Assembly (NCBI GenBank): GCA_021793235.1
Contig: JAJYTD010000001.1
Location: 1-64,000, forward strand
DNA from: Actinomycetes bacterium
Lineage (GTDB): Bacteria > Actinomycetota > Actinomycetes > Streptosporangiales > Streptosporangiaceae
Direction of reading: 5' to 3'
Length of the DNA stretch: 64,000 nt
The notes under the pieces were generated by a model, which saw nothing but the letters and a program-made list of their open reading frames with translations, was not told the origin of the DNA and made no database searches. This document shows positions 46,345 through 57,311 of this stretch, one piece after another (the first letter of the stretch is position 1; each line of letters opens with the position of its first letter). A program made the position numbers and the translations under genes.

Positions 46345-47482
46345 TGCCGTTCTCCAGGTTCTTACCCGGCAGCGCCGGGCCATCGGTTGTGTAGATAGGG
46401 GTGTAGAAGCTGATCGTGGGATCCTCTCCCACCGGGCGTCCACTGCTGTCCGTGATCCAGGCGTGCAGTCGTACCGGATCGGTAGCAACCCCGTGGCGCC
46501 ACTCGGCCCGCCGCCCGACCAGGGCGAGCAGCACCGCGACCGCCACGGACTGCTCCAGGCACGCCCAGCGGGCCGGGAGTAAGGCGGACATCCTCCTGAC
46601 AGCGTTCACCGCGGCGTGGGTGCGGGCGTCCTCGGCAGGTGTCAATCGGCGTCCGATGCAGGCCAGCCAGACCATCCGGGCGAACCTTCTGCGTCGGGGG
46701 CCGCACACCAGAGCGGTGACGGTCATCGCCATAGCAGGCAGCGAGGCCAGGCGCCACCCGATCCCGGCCTCGCTCGGGCGGGTGAGGGCAGCGTTCATCT
46801 CTCCAGTCCCCCAGGAGACACCGGCGCTCTCGTGCTGGACGACGAGTAGCCTGCCACGGTCGTCAGGTAGGGAGGGCCGCAGTTCGGTACGGCCGGTTCG
46901 GTAGTCGACGAGCACACAGGCGTGCTCGGTGAGCACCGCGACCGTGGACGACCGCGTCATACCGCGGCCTGCCGGGGAGCGTCCCATCGCGGTGGCGGGG
47001 TATTGCGTACGGCGTGCAGCCACATCTGGGTGCCCAACGTGGTAAGCAGGTGCGCCCATGGAACCCGGCACGAAACAGATTCGGTCTATGCCGGATCCGG
47101 TCAGGGCAGCCAGCGCACGCGAGCTGGAAGCCCACACCACCAAGCCCTCATTGGTGCGGGTGGTGTACACCGGGCACGCGCCGGAGATGTCGGTGATGAC
47201 CTCCACCGCCCTCCCCGCGTGGCGAACAGAGATGAAAGATCCGGTCCAGTCTGCGGTCGCGGCGGCAAGGTCAGGGTCATTAGCCGCGGCGGCCAACTCT
47301 GGACCACTCGCCGAGCAGGGACCAATAACGGCCAGGCGAGAGCCGGAATTGGAGAAGGTGCGGATGTATTGGTGCTGCCATGCGCCCACCGTCCATAGCG
47401 GAGGGTCGGTCCACAGCAGTCTGGCGTCTGCTGGGACAGGGGAGCGCGGCGCTCTCGGGGCGCAGCCGCCGATCCATCTCAT
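46337..47482 (-). CDS. fused lasso-type protein: cyclase N-terminal domain plus B1/B2-like leader processing part
   Basis: 381 residues. ATG with a full AGGAGGT upstream. Residues 1-130 (MRWIGGCAPR..., DWTGSFISVRHAG, TDISGACPVYTT, VWASSSRALAAL) match the N-terminal glutaminase-like domain of lasso macrolactam cyclases of the albusnodin/ikarugamycin type. Residues 180-200 (VAVLTEHACVLVDYRTGR) look like a remnant of a B1 (RRE) domain. Residues 290-365 are a B2 transglutaminase-like peptidase with ACLEQSVAVAVLL (Cys308), RLHAWITD (His340) and GRPVGED. The ATP-pyrophosphatase half of the cyclase, with its SGGxDS loop, is absent. The protein therefore looks like the result of an internal deletion, unless the cyclase is supplied elsewhere. 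Confidence 0.75.
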   Translation of the reverse strand: MRWIGGCAPRAPRSPVPADARLLWTDPPLWTVGAWQHQYIRTFSNSGSRLAVIGPCSASGPELAAAANDPDLAAATADWTGSFISVRHAGRAVEVITDISGACPVYTTRTNEGLVVWASSSRALAALTGSGIDRICFVPGSMGAPAYHVGHPDVAARRTQYPATAMGRSPAGRGMTRSSTVAVLTEHACVLVDYRTGRTELRPSLPDDRGRLLVVQHESAGVSWGTGEMNAALTRPSEAGIGWRLASLPAMAMTVTALVCGPRRRRFARMVWLACIGRRLTPAEDARTHAAVNAVRRMSALLPARWACLEQSVAVAVLLALVGRRAEWRHGVATDPVRLHAWITDSSGRPVGEDPTISFYTPIYTTDGPALPGKNLENGIE

Positions 47483-47545
47483 AAGACCTCCTGGAATCCC
47501 CGGGATGGCGGTCCAAGAATGGGCCGCCATCCCGGGGAGAACGGA

Positions 47546-47659
47546 TCAGTCGTAGGGCGACTGCTTGTTCTCGACGCTCTGGTCGTCGTTACCTTGAGTC
47601 AGCGCGGCCGCGTCACCGAGTTCGATCACGGCAGGGACTTCTTCGGGCTGCTCTTCCAT
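47546..47659 (-). CDS. lasso peptide precursor, albusnodin-like
   Basis: 37 residues, too short for routine gene calling. ATG with AAGGGG four bases upstream. The leader begins MEEQPEEVP and ends DAAALTQ, with Thr at the penultimate position as in lasso leaders. The predicted core is GNDDQSVENKQSPYD: Gly1 can form a macrolactam with Glu8, and Lys10 is the position reported, as I recall, to be acetylated in albusnodin. The gene ends 63 bases before the processing gene on the same strand. The AT-richer region upstream holds an inverted repeat. Confidence 0.8.
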   Translation of the reverse strand: MEEQPEEVPAVIELGDAAALTQGNDDQSVENKQSPYD

Positions 47660-47720
47660 GGGACCCCTTTCAGCGGACCTGGAGCCAACCTAGGAAGAGC
47701 GGAGGGCACCGACTATGAGG

Positions 47721-47785
47721 ATGCTCGATTATTCATCCCGGAATTTTTACCATGCGCGCTCGGAGAATAATCGCGAATAGAGCAT
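47721..47785. promoter_or_regulatory. inverted repeats upstream of the precursor gene
   Basis: CGATTATTC (47726-47734) and GAATAATCG (47765-47773) are exact inverse copies 30 bases apart; an outer ATGCTC/GAGCAT pair flanks them. The block is much AT-richer than the island. It is a likely operator or promoter of the precursor gene, possibly bound by the adjacent XRE regulator. Confidence 0.45.
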
Positions 47786-47825
47786 GGCGTGGCAGGGGCT
47801 CTGAATGCAGTCAGGGTCTGGCGTA

Positions 47826-48665
47826 TCAGCCGCCAACGTTCTCCGCGGCGCGCTTGAGTGTGGCGCGGGCCTCACCGTTGAACCGGGCTCCGGATGAGGC
47901 CATCTGGAAAACGTGGAGGTACTGTTCGACCTCACTCTGATGGGTCAGTGTCAGTTCAGCAGAAATCGTCTCAATAATTACTGATGCATCATCTTGTATC
48001 CAGAACCCGTGAAGGGGGAGGTAAGGTGGCGAGGCGTCGAAGGGAATGATTCCAAGAGAAACGTTGGGAAGGCCGGAAGCGGTTATCAACCGGTCGATCT
48101 GCCCCATCATCACGCCCCGGTCACCACGCCGGTGACATACGGCCGCCTCACTGACGAGGAAGCGGAACCGCTTATCTCGCCGGTAGAGGACACCCTGGCG
48201 TCTCATCCGCTGTTCGACCGCGTCCCCGACGCTGGAGGCGGACCCGTTTTTGCGGTTGACCGACTCCAAGACGGCGTGCGCGTAGCCGGGTGTCTGGAGT
48301 AACCCTGGGATGATCATCGGCTCGAAGACACGGAAGAGACGAACGCGCTCCTCGTCGGAGGCCAGGCGTGATTGGATGCCGTCCAACCCGCCATGGAGCT
48401 GGCGCTTCCACTCGACCCACATCGACTCCAGGGCATTGAGCCGGCTGATGAGGTCGGCGGCCGTACCAGTGTTGCCGCAGGCCTGCGCCCAGGCGGTGAC
48501 CTCAGCCACGCTGGGAGTCTGGCGGCCTGTTTCGATCTTGGAGACCTTCGGTTGGCTCCACGCCAGCCGCTCCGCGAGCTGTGTTCCGGTCAGCCCTGCT
48601 GAGTTCCGTAGCTCGCGGAGCCGTCTCCCCAGATCGTGGCGGGCGCGATCAATGCTGTAGGTCAC
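47826..48665 (-). CDS. XRE family regulator with DUF5753
   Basis: 279 residues from a GTG overlapping the stop of the previous gene (GTGA). The N-terminal HTH (about 12-65: LGRRLRELRNSAGLTGTQLAERLAWSQPKVSKIETG) is followed by the long DUF5753 domain with FEPMIIPGLLQTPGYA and GVMMGQIDRLI. Such WhiJ-like regulators are abundant in actinomycetes near small partner genes. It probably controls its own cassette and perhaps the lasso genes downstream. Confidence 0.93.
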   Translation of the reverse strand: MTYSIDRARHDLGRRLRELRNSAGLTGTQLAERLAWSQPKVSKIETGRQTPSVAEVTAWAQACGNTGTAADLISRLNALESMWVEWKRQLHGGLDGIQSRLASDEERVRLFRVFEPMIIPGLLQTPGYAHAVLESVNRKNGSASSVGDAVEQRMRRQGVLYRRDKRFRFLVSEAAVCHRRGDRGVMMGQIDRLITASGLPNVSLGIIPFDASPPYLPLHGFWIQDDASVIIETISAELTLTHQSEVEQYLHVFQMASSGARFNGEARATLKRAAENVGG

Positions 48666-49219
48666 CTAGGTATTGAACCGTTTGCTCGTGTCAGGGTGTA
48701 GTCGCTGTGCTGGATGGCGTAGTGCAATGCGATGTCCCGCCACTGACAGTACTGTGCGATCGCAGTCGGGTCGTCGATCCTTTCGAGCTCGCGGGGCACG
48801 TCATCACCATCGAAGTGCAGGATGCAGGCCCACCGGCTGTCGAACAGCCAGAAGTCGATCTCGGGAAGCTGTTTCACCGCGGGATGGTGGCGGGGAAGCC
48901 ACCGTATGTCCTCACCCGCTTCAACGTTGAACCGTGTGACCGCGTGTTCCCAGGTGATGTAGTCGCTCAGCGGTTCCGAGATGATGCGGACCCGCTGCCA
49001 GATCTTGCCCTCCTGGCGGCATGCGGTGACGTTTTGGTGCCAGGGGGAGGTGCGGGCGTGGTCCTCCTTGCGCCCGAGGTCGCCGGTGGAGAGGAAATGC
49101 CGGATGGTTTCCTCCTCCTCAGCGACGTTGTAACGGTCGCGGACTTCGAGCTTCCAAGCGGTGTGCTCGAACTCGGTGAACTGCCGGTCGAACTCATCTT
49201 CGGTGAGGAGCCTGCGCAT
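48662..49219 (-). CDS. DUF6879-type protein
   Basis: 185 residues. MRRLLTEDEFDRQFTEFEHTAWKLEVRDRYN at the start and FDGDDVPRELERIDDP near the end match my memory of DUF6879 proteins that accompany XRE/DUF5753 regulators. Function unknown. It overlaps the regulator by GTGA and follows the 66-residue gene after 3 bases, so the three genes form one transcript. Confidence 0.8.
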   Translation of the reverse strand: MRRLLTEDEFDRQFTEFEHTAWKLEVRDRYNVAEEEETIRHFLSTGDLGRKEDHARTSPWHQNVTACRQEGKIWQRVRIISEPLSDYITWEHAVTRFNVEAGEDIRWLPRHHPAVKQLPEIDFWLFDSRWACILHFDGDDVPRELERIDDPTAIAQYCQWRDIALHYAIQHSDYTLTRANGSIPR

Positions 49220-49222
49220 CCT

Positions 49223-49423
49223 TCACCCACTTCCGTCTGCGTAGCGGAGGAGTTCGCGGGGAACCTCCACGAGCGTCTCGTTGTCCGCGAGGTCGCGGAC
49301 ATCGTTCATGGCTTCGGCGTCGGTGACCGTGTAGCCCTGCACAACGATGGTGCCGCGGTCGGTCTTGTAGAGGGTCGGACACTTGCCGTTCTCACTGTCG
49401 GTACCCAGGAACGTCAACCGCAT
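49223..49423 (-). CDS. 66-residue protein upstream of the DUF6879 gene
   Basis: Starts MRLTFLGTDSENGKCPTLYKTDRGT and ends PRELLRYADGSG. It is soluble and I recognise no family by name. It heads the DUF6879-XRE operon, with a plausible promoter directly before it. Small proteins in this position are common next to such regulators. Confidence 0.75.
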   Translation of the reverse strand: MRLTFLGTDSENGKCPTLYKTDRGTIVVQGYTVTDAEAMNDVRDLADNETLVEVPRELLRYADGSG

Positions 49424-49436
49424 CAGCGCCTGCTTC

Positions 49437-49466
49437 CATATAGTCGCGAATATTCAATCCATCCAA
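49437..49466 (-). promoter_or_regulatory. promoter of the DUF6879-XRE operon
   Basis: On the minus strand TTGGAT (49461-49466) and TATATG (49437-49442) are separated by 18 bases. The start codon is 13 bases after the -10 box, so the transcript would have almost no leader. Confidence 0.45.
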
Positions 49467-49481
49467 ACGTGCCACAACACT

Positions 49482-49495
49482 CTGGATCGATCCAG
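49482..49495. promoter_or_regulatory. perfect palindrome, candidate operator
   Basis: CTGGATCGATCCAG is an exact 14-base palindrome 16 bases upstream of the -35 box of the minus-strand operon. It may bind the XRE regulator. Confidence 0.4.
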
Positions 49496-49623
49496 GTGTG
49501 ATCCGTGACCGGATGCGGCCGCAAGCTGCCGGAACGGGCCAGATGCCGCAATACCGCATCCCTGGGTGCGGGAGAGCCGTACCTGCCTGCGCCCCGGGGG
49601 CGCCTGCTCTAACCTTGGGGTTC

Positions 49624-50643
49624 GTGAGAGAGCACCGATACCCCTGGCCCGAAGCGAGCTCCACCGGTGTCGGCTCGTATCCGGGAGAGGCCCCGGACGA
49701 GGCGATGCGCGTCATCATGGGAGAGCTCCCCGACCTTCCGCACCTGCCGGAGCTTCCGGCGCGCGGCGCGGGCGCCGACATCATCGGACGCGCGGGCGCC
49801 GTCCTGGTCGATTTTCCGATCGAGGTGCGGCCCTCGGGGTGGCGGGTGGTGCAGCGCCCGGGGCGCGATATGAGCCGGGCGTCGAGCTTTCTGGCCTACG
49901 ACCTCGATGCTCTTGAGCAGCACGCGGGCGGCTACCGGGGGCCGCTGAAGATCCAGGTCGCCGGCCCCTGGACACTGGCCGCGGCGGTCGAGCTGCGCTC
50001 AGGGGAGAAGCTGCTCGCCGATCACGGCGCGGCCGCCGACCTGTGCGCGTCGCTGGCCGAAGGCGTTCGCGCGCACATCGCCGACATCGGCAGGCGCGTC
50101 CCCGGCGGTGAACTCCTGGTCCAGGTGGACGAGCCCTCGCTGCCCGCGGTGCTTCTCGGAGAGGTCCCGACGGCCAGCGGCTACGGGCGGCTGCGGGCGG
50201 TCGAACGGGTCACCGTCGAGGAGCGACTGCGCACGCTGTTCGCAGCCGTCGCCGATTCCGGTGCACTGCCCATGGTGCACTGCTGCGCCCCGGCCGTCCC
50301 CATCGACCTGCTGCGGCGCTCGGGGGCCCGCGCGCTGAGCCTGGACGCCGCCCTGCTGACCCGCCGATCCGACGAGCAGATCGCGGTCGCGGTCGAGGAA
50401 GGGGTCGGCATCTTCGCAGGTGTCGTCCCGAGTACGGATGCGGTTCTGTCCGACCCCGCAGATACTGTCGATCCTGTACGTGAGCTGTGGCACCGGATCG
50501 GCTTCGCCCCCGAGCTCCTGGCACGCGCGGTGGTCACCACACCCACCTGCGGGTTGGCCGGGGCATCACCGGGCCATGCCCGTGCCGCGCTCGCCGCCTG
50601 TCGCGCGGCGGCGCGGGTGCTGCGTGAGGAACCACAGCGGTAA
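49624..50643 (+). CDS. methionine synthase core, cobalamin-independent (MetE C-terminal type)
   Basis: 339 residues, corresponding to the C-terminal catalytic barrel of MetE without the N-terminal half. Zinc-ligand candidates are MVHCCAP and, near the end, TTPTCGLAG; QVDEPSLPA is the substrate segment. Such core-MetE proteins make methionine from a methyl donor that may not be methyl-tetrahydropteroyl-glutamate. The GTG at 49624 gives the compact N-terminus (M)REHRYPWPE. TAACCT ends about ten bases upstream, so a leaderless mRNA is possible. ligA follows closely. Confidence 0.83.
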   Translation: MREHRYPWPEASSTGVGSYPGEAPDEAMRVIMGELPDLPHLPELPARGAGADIIGRAGAVLVDFPIEVRPSGWRVVQRPGRDMSRASSFLAYDLDALEQHAGGYRGPLKIQVAGPWTLAAAVELRSGEKLLADHGAAADLCASLAEGVRAHIADIGRRVPGGELLVQVDEPSLPAVLLGEVPTASGYGRLRAVERVTVEERLRTLFAAVADSGALPMVHCCAPAVPIDLLRRSGARALSLDAALLTRRSDEQIAVAVEEGVGIFAGVVPSTDAVLSDPADTVDPVRELWHRIGFAPELLARAVVTTPTCGLAGASPGHARAALAACRAAARVLREEPQR

Positions 50644-52848
<2,205 letters not shown>

Positions 52849-53201
52849 GCGGCAACTCTCCCGAAGATAATTGCGCACGTCACAGCGGGTCACCATGCCA
52901 GTGCACCCGGCTCTACGATGTGCGATCATCGGGCTACATGTCGCAGTATTCTGGACTGAATCGGGCGATTGTCCCAGGCAAAATAGGCTTTACTTAAAGT
53001 CTTGGCGCGGCAACACTTTGTGATGAAGCGTCGTAAGCTGAATCCGTATCGACCGGGTGTACCCGTATTGCGCAGACGGAGCTGTAACGGTCATGGGGGT
53101 GACCGGAACGGTGGATGTGAAGACAGATTTCGTGAGGAGCCGCGGCATCACCAGCGCACCGGTTCGGCGCCGGGCTCCGTGAAGCACCCCTGAGGACGTC
53201 T
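52849..53201. other. intergenic region upstream of the GGDEF/EAL gene
   Basis: No gene is supported. The part 52975-53035 is AT-richer (AAAATAGGCTTTACTTAAAG) and probably carries the promoter. Confidence 0.35.
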
Positions 53202-55250
53202 ATGTTGGATCCCAATAGCACCCGGGATGTCGGCCCCCGGGTCGGGACACCGCTGTGGGTCTATCTCGCCAGCACCACCGCGGCTGGCTTCGCTCTTCTC
53301 GGAGTATCCCTGTTCAACTTCGGGCTGGACCGACTTCAGGAGCTCGCCGCGAAGCCGCTGATCTGGGTCATCCTGTGCATGGTGATCATCGGCGAGCTGC
53401 GCCCGATCGTCAGGTCGCGCATGCCCTCCGATGACGGCGTGCCGACCTCCCTCCCGTTCGGGTTCGCGCTGCTGATCTCCTACGGCCTGCCCGTGGCCGG
53501 CCTGGTTCAGGCGATCGCCACCGCCATCGCGGGTGTCGCGCGCGGCTACTCGACGCACAGGACCGTGTTCAACCTCGCCCAGTACACGCTGAGCTTCGGC
53601 GCGGCCAACGCAGTGCTGCTGCTCGCCTCCGGGGCGGCGCCGTGGGTCCCGCACGGCCCGGAACTGCTCATCGTCATGCTCAGCGGCGCCACCTACTTCG
53701 TGAGCAACCTGGTGCTGGTGGAATGCGCGGTGGCGATGCATGAACGTGTCCCGCTGCACTTGGCGTTCGGCAAGGACCTCGGGCAGCGACTGTTCGTGAA
53801 CGGTGTCCTGTTCAGTCTGGCGCCGCTGGTCGTGGTCGCGATGAACCACTCGGTGTGGCTGGTTCCGCTCTTCTCGCTGCCGCTGGTGGCCCTCTACACC
53901 AGCGCCACCCTGTCGGCCAAGCGGGAGTACCAGGCCAACCACGACGAACTCACCGGCCTGGCCAACCGCAAGCTGCTGATCCTGCGCACCCAGGAAGCAC
54001 TGAGCGAGGCTCAGCAGCGCAAGCAGCGTGTCGGTCTGCTGCTGCTCGACCTCGACCGGTTCAAAGAGGTCAATGACACCCTCGGCCATCCCACGGGGGA
54101 CCGGCTGCTGCAGACGGTCGCGCGTCGCCTCGCGCACAGCGTCCGCCCCGGCGATCTGGTGGCGCGTCTCGGCGGTGACGAGTTCGCCGTGCTGCTGCCC
54201 CAGGTGCGCGATGCGGCCTCGGCCCGCGAGGTCGCGGCGCGGCTGCGGGTCTCCCTGGCCGAACCGGTACGACTCGACGGTATGGATTTCGACCTCGAGG
54301 TCAGCGTGGGCATCGCGCTCTACCCCAACCACGCACCGGACTTCGAACTGCTCATGCAGCGCGCCGATATCGCCATGTACGTCGCCAAGGAGCGCCGCAC
54401 GGGCGTGGAACTGTACGCACCGCACAAGGACCGCAACTCCACGGCCCGGCTGAGCCTGTTCGGCGAATTGCGCCGTGCGCTTGCCGAAGGCGAACTGGAG
54501 ATGTTCTACCAGCCGAAGGTGAGCCTGGACGACCACCGCGCGGTGGGCCTGGAAGCGCTGGTGCGCTGGCGGCACCCGAAGCGCGGAATCCTGCCCCCGG
54601 AAGAGTTCGTTCCCCTCGCCGAGCAGTCCTACCTGATGCGCAGCTTCACGCATGAGGTGATGGAGTCGACCCTGCCGCGGATCTCACACTGGTGGTCCGA
54701 GGGGCACCGGTTGCCCGTCGCGGTCAACCTCTCGGCTCGTGAGCTCCTCGACCCGACTCTCCCCGAGATCGTCGCCGCGGGGCTGAGCCGCCACGGGGTC
54801 CCGCCCGAAGCGCTGCGCCTGGAGATCAGCGAACGCGTCATGGTGGCCGAGGCCGACGCGGTCACTCCGATCATTCTCACCCTGTCCGATCTCGGCGTGT
54901 CCCTCTCCCTGGACGACTTCGGCACCGGCTACTTCACCCTCGCCCGGATCAAGGGCCTGCCGGTGGAGGAGATCAAGATCGACGAGTCGTTCGTCCGGCG
55001 CAGTGTGGACGACCCCGACGGACGCGTCATCGTGGAATCGGCGGTCGATCTGGTCGGTACGCTCGGCATGCGCGCGGTCGCCGAAGGGGTGGAGACCGCC
55101 GGTGTCGCCGAGGCGATGCACGCCATGGGCTGCTACGCCGCGCAGGGCAGATTCTTCGCCCCGCCGCTGGAGGCCGCCGAAGTCGTCGACTGGCTGCTGA
55201 AGAACGGCGGTCTGGACCACTCCTCCGGAGAACGCACGACATCGGCCTAG
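53202..55250 (+). CDS. membrane GGDEF-EAL protein, RmdB-like
   Basis: 682 residues. The N-terminal 240 residues have about six transmembrane helices (a MASE-like sensor). The GGDEF domain has an intact RLGGDEFAVLL (GGDEF at 324-328), and the EAL domain an intact GLEALVRWRHP (EAL at 451-453) with DDFGTGY and KIDESFV. The gene lies between ligA and gatC, where Streptomyces has RmdB, a c-di-GMP phosphodiesterase (from memory). Both active sites look complete, so its net activity cannot be predicted. Confidence 0.95.
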   Translation: MLDPNSTRDVGPRVGTPLWVYLASTTAAGFALLGVSLFNFGLDRLQELAAKPLIWVILCMVIIGELRPIVRSRMPSDDGVPTSLPFGFALLISYGLPVAGLVQAIATAIAGVARGYSTHRTVFNLAQYTLSFGAANAVLLLASGAAPWVPHGPELLIVMLSGATYFVSNLVLVECAVAMHERVPLHLAFGKDLGQRLFVNGVLFSLAPLVVVAMNHSVWLVPLFSLPLVALYTSATLSAKREYQANHDELTGLANRKLLILRTQEALSEAQQRKQRVGLLLLDLDRFKEVNDTLGHPTGDRLLQTVARRLAHSVRPGDLVARLGGDEFAVLLPQVRDAASAREVAARLRVSLAEPVRLDGMDFDLEVSVGIALYPNHAPDFELLMQRADIAMYVAKERRTGVELYAPHKDRNSTARLSLFGELRRALAEGELEMFYQPKVSLDDHRAVGLEALVRWRHPKRGILPPEEFVPLAEQSYLMRSFTHEVMESTLPRISHWWSEGHRLPVAVNLSARELLDPTLPEIVAAGLSRHGVPPEALRLEISERVMVAEADAVTPIILTLSDLGVSLSLDDFGTGYFTLARIKGLPVEEIKIDESFVRRSVDDPDGRVIVESAVDLVGTLGMRAVAEGVETAGVAEAMHAMGCYAAQGRFFAPPLEAAEVVDWLLKNGGLDHSSGERTTSA

Positions 55251-55339
55251 ATCAATGATCTAGCCAAAGCGCTCTTCGCTCTGGCCGAACAGCCATAGGA
55301 TTGAGGTGTCCGAATCCGCCGAAGAAACGGTTTGCCTTC

Positions 55340-55635
55340 ATGTCCGCCATCACCCGTGATGAGGTCGCTCACCTCGCCCGGTTGTCGCGGCTGGCGCTGA
55401 ACGAGGACGAGCTGGACCAGCTCGCCGCCCAGTTGGATGACATCATCTCCGCTGTGGCCAAAGTGCAGGAGGTCGCCAAGGGCGACATCCCGCCGACCTC
55501 GCACGCCCTGCCGCTGACCAACGTCTACCGCACCGACGAGTCCCGACCGGGGCTGCCCCCCGAGCAGGCGCTGGCGGGCGCGCCCTCGGTTGAGGACCAA
55601 CGGTTCCGCGTACCGCGGATCCTGGGGGAGGAAGA

Positions 55636-55639
<4 letters not shown>
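55340..55639 (+). CDS. gatC: Asp-tRNA(Asn)/Glu-tRNA(Gln) amidotransferase subunit C
   Basis: 99 residues starting [20 protein letters not shown], the standard GatC N-terminus. It stabilises GatA. The stop overlaps the gatA start (ATGA). A start 39 bases upstream is less likely. Confidence 0.96.
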
Positions 55640-57138
<1,499 letters not shown>

Positions 57139-57174
57139 GCGGAGAACGGGTCCGGAACCGGCCGACCAGATCGA

Positions 57175-57212
57175 GGGGCGCGTGCGGCTTCAGCTGCACG
57201 CGCCCCTTTTTC
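57175..57212 (+). terminator. terminator of gatCA
   Basis: An 11-bp GC stem (57175-57185 with 57196-57206), then a run of T from 57207: a standard intrinsic terminator for the plus strand. Confidence 0.85.
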
Positions 57213-57240
57213 CGCTGCCGCGGAAAGGGCGGCGGGAAAC

Positions 57241-57282
57241 GGCAACGCCCGCCGCCGTATCACTACGGCGGCGGGCGTTGCC
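57241..57282. terminator. bidirectional hairpin between gatA and the thioester-protein gene
   Basis: A perfect 19-bp stem (57241-57259 with 57264-57282) with a TCAC loop. It probably terminates the minus-strand transcript of the thioester-domain gene. Confidence 0.7.
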
Positions 57283-57311
57283 CTCATCCGGTCACACGCC
57301 GGGGAGTACCC

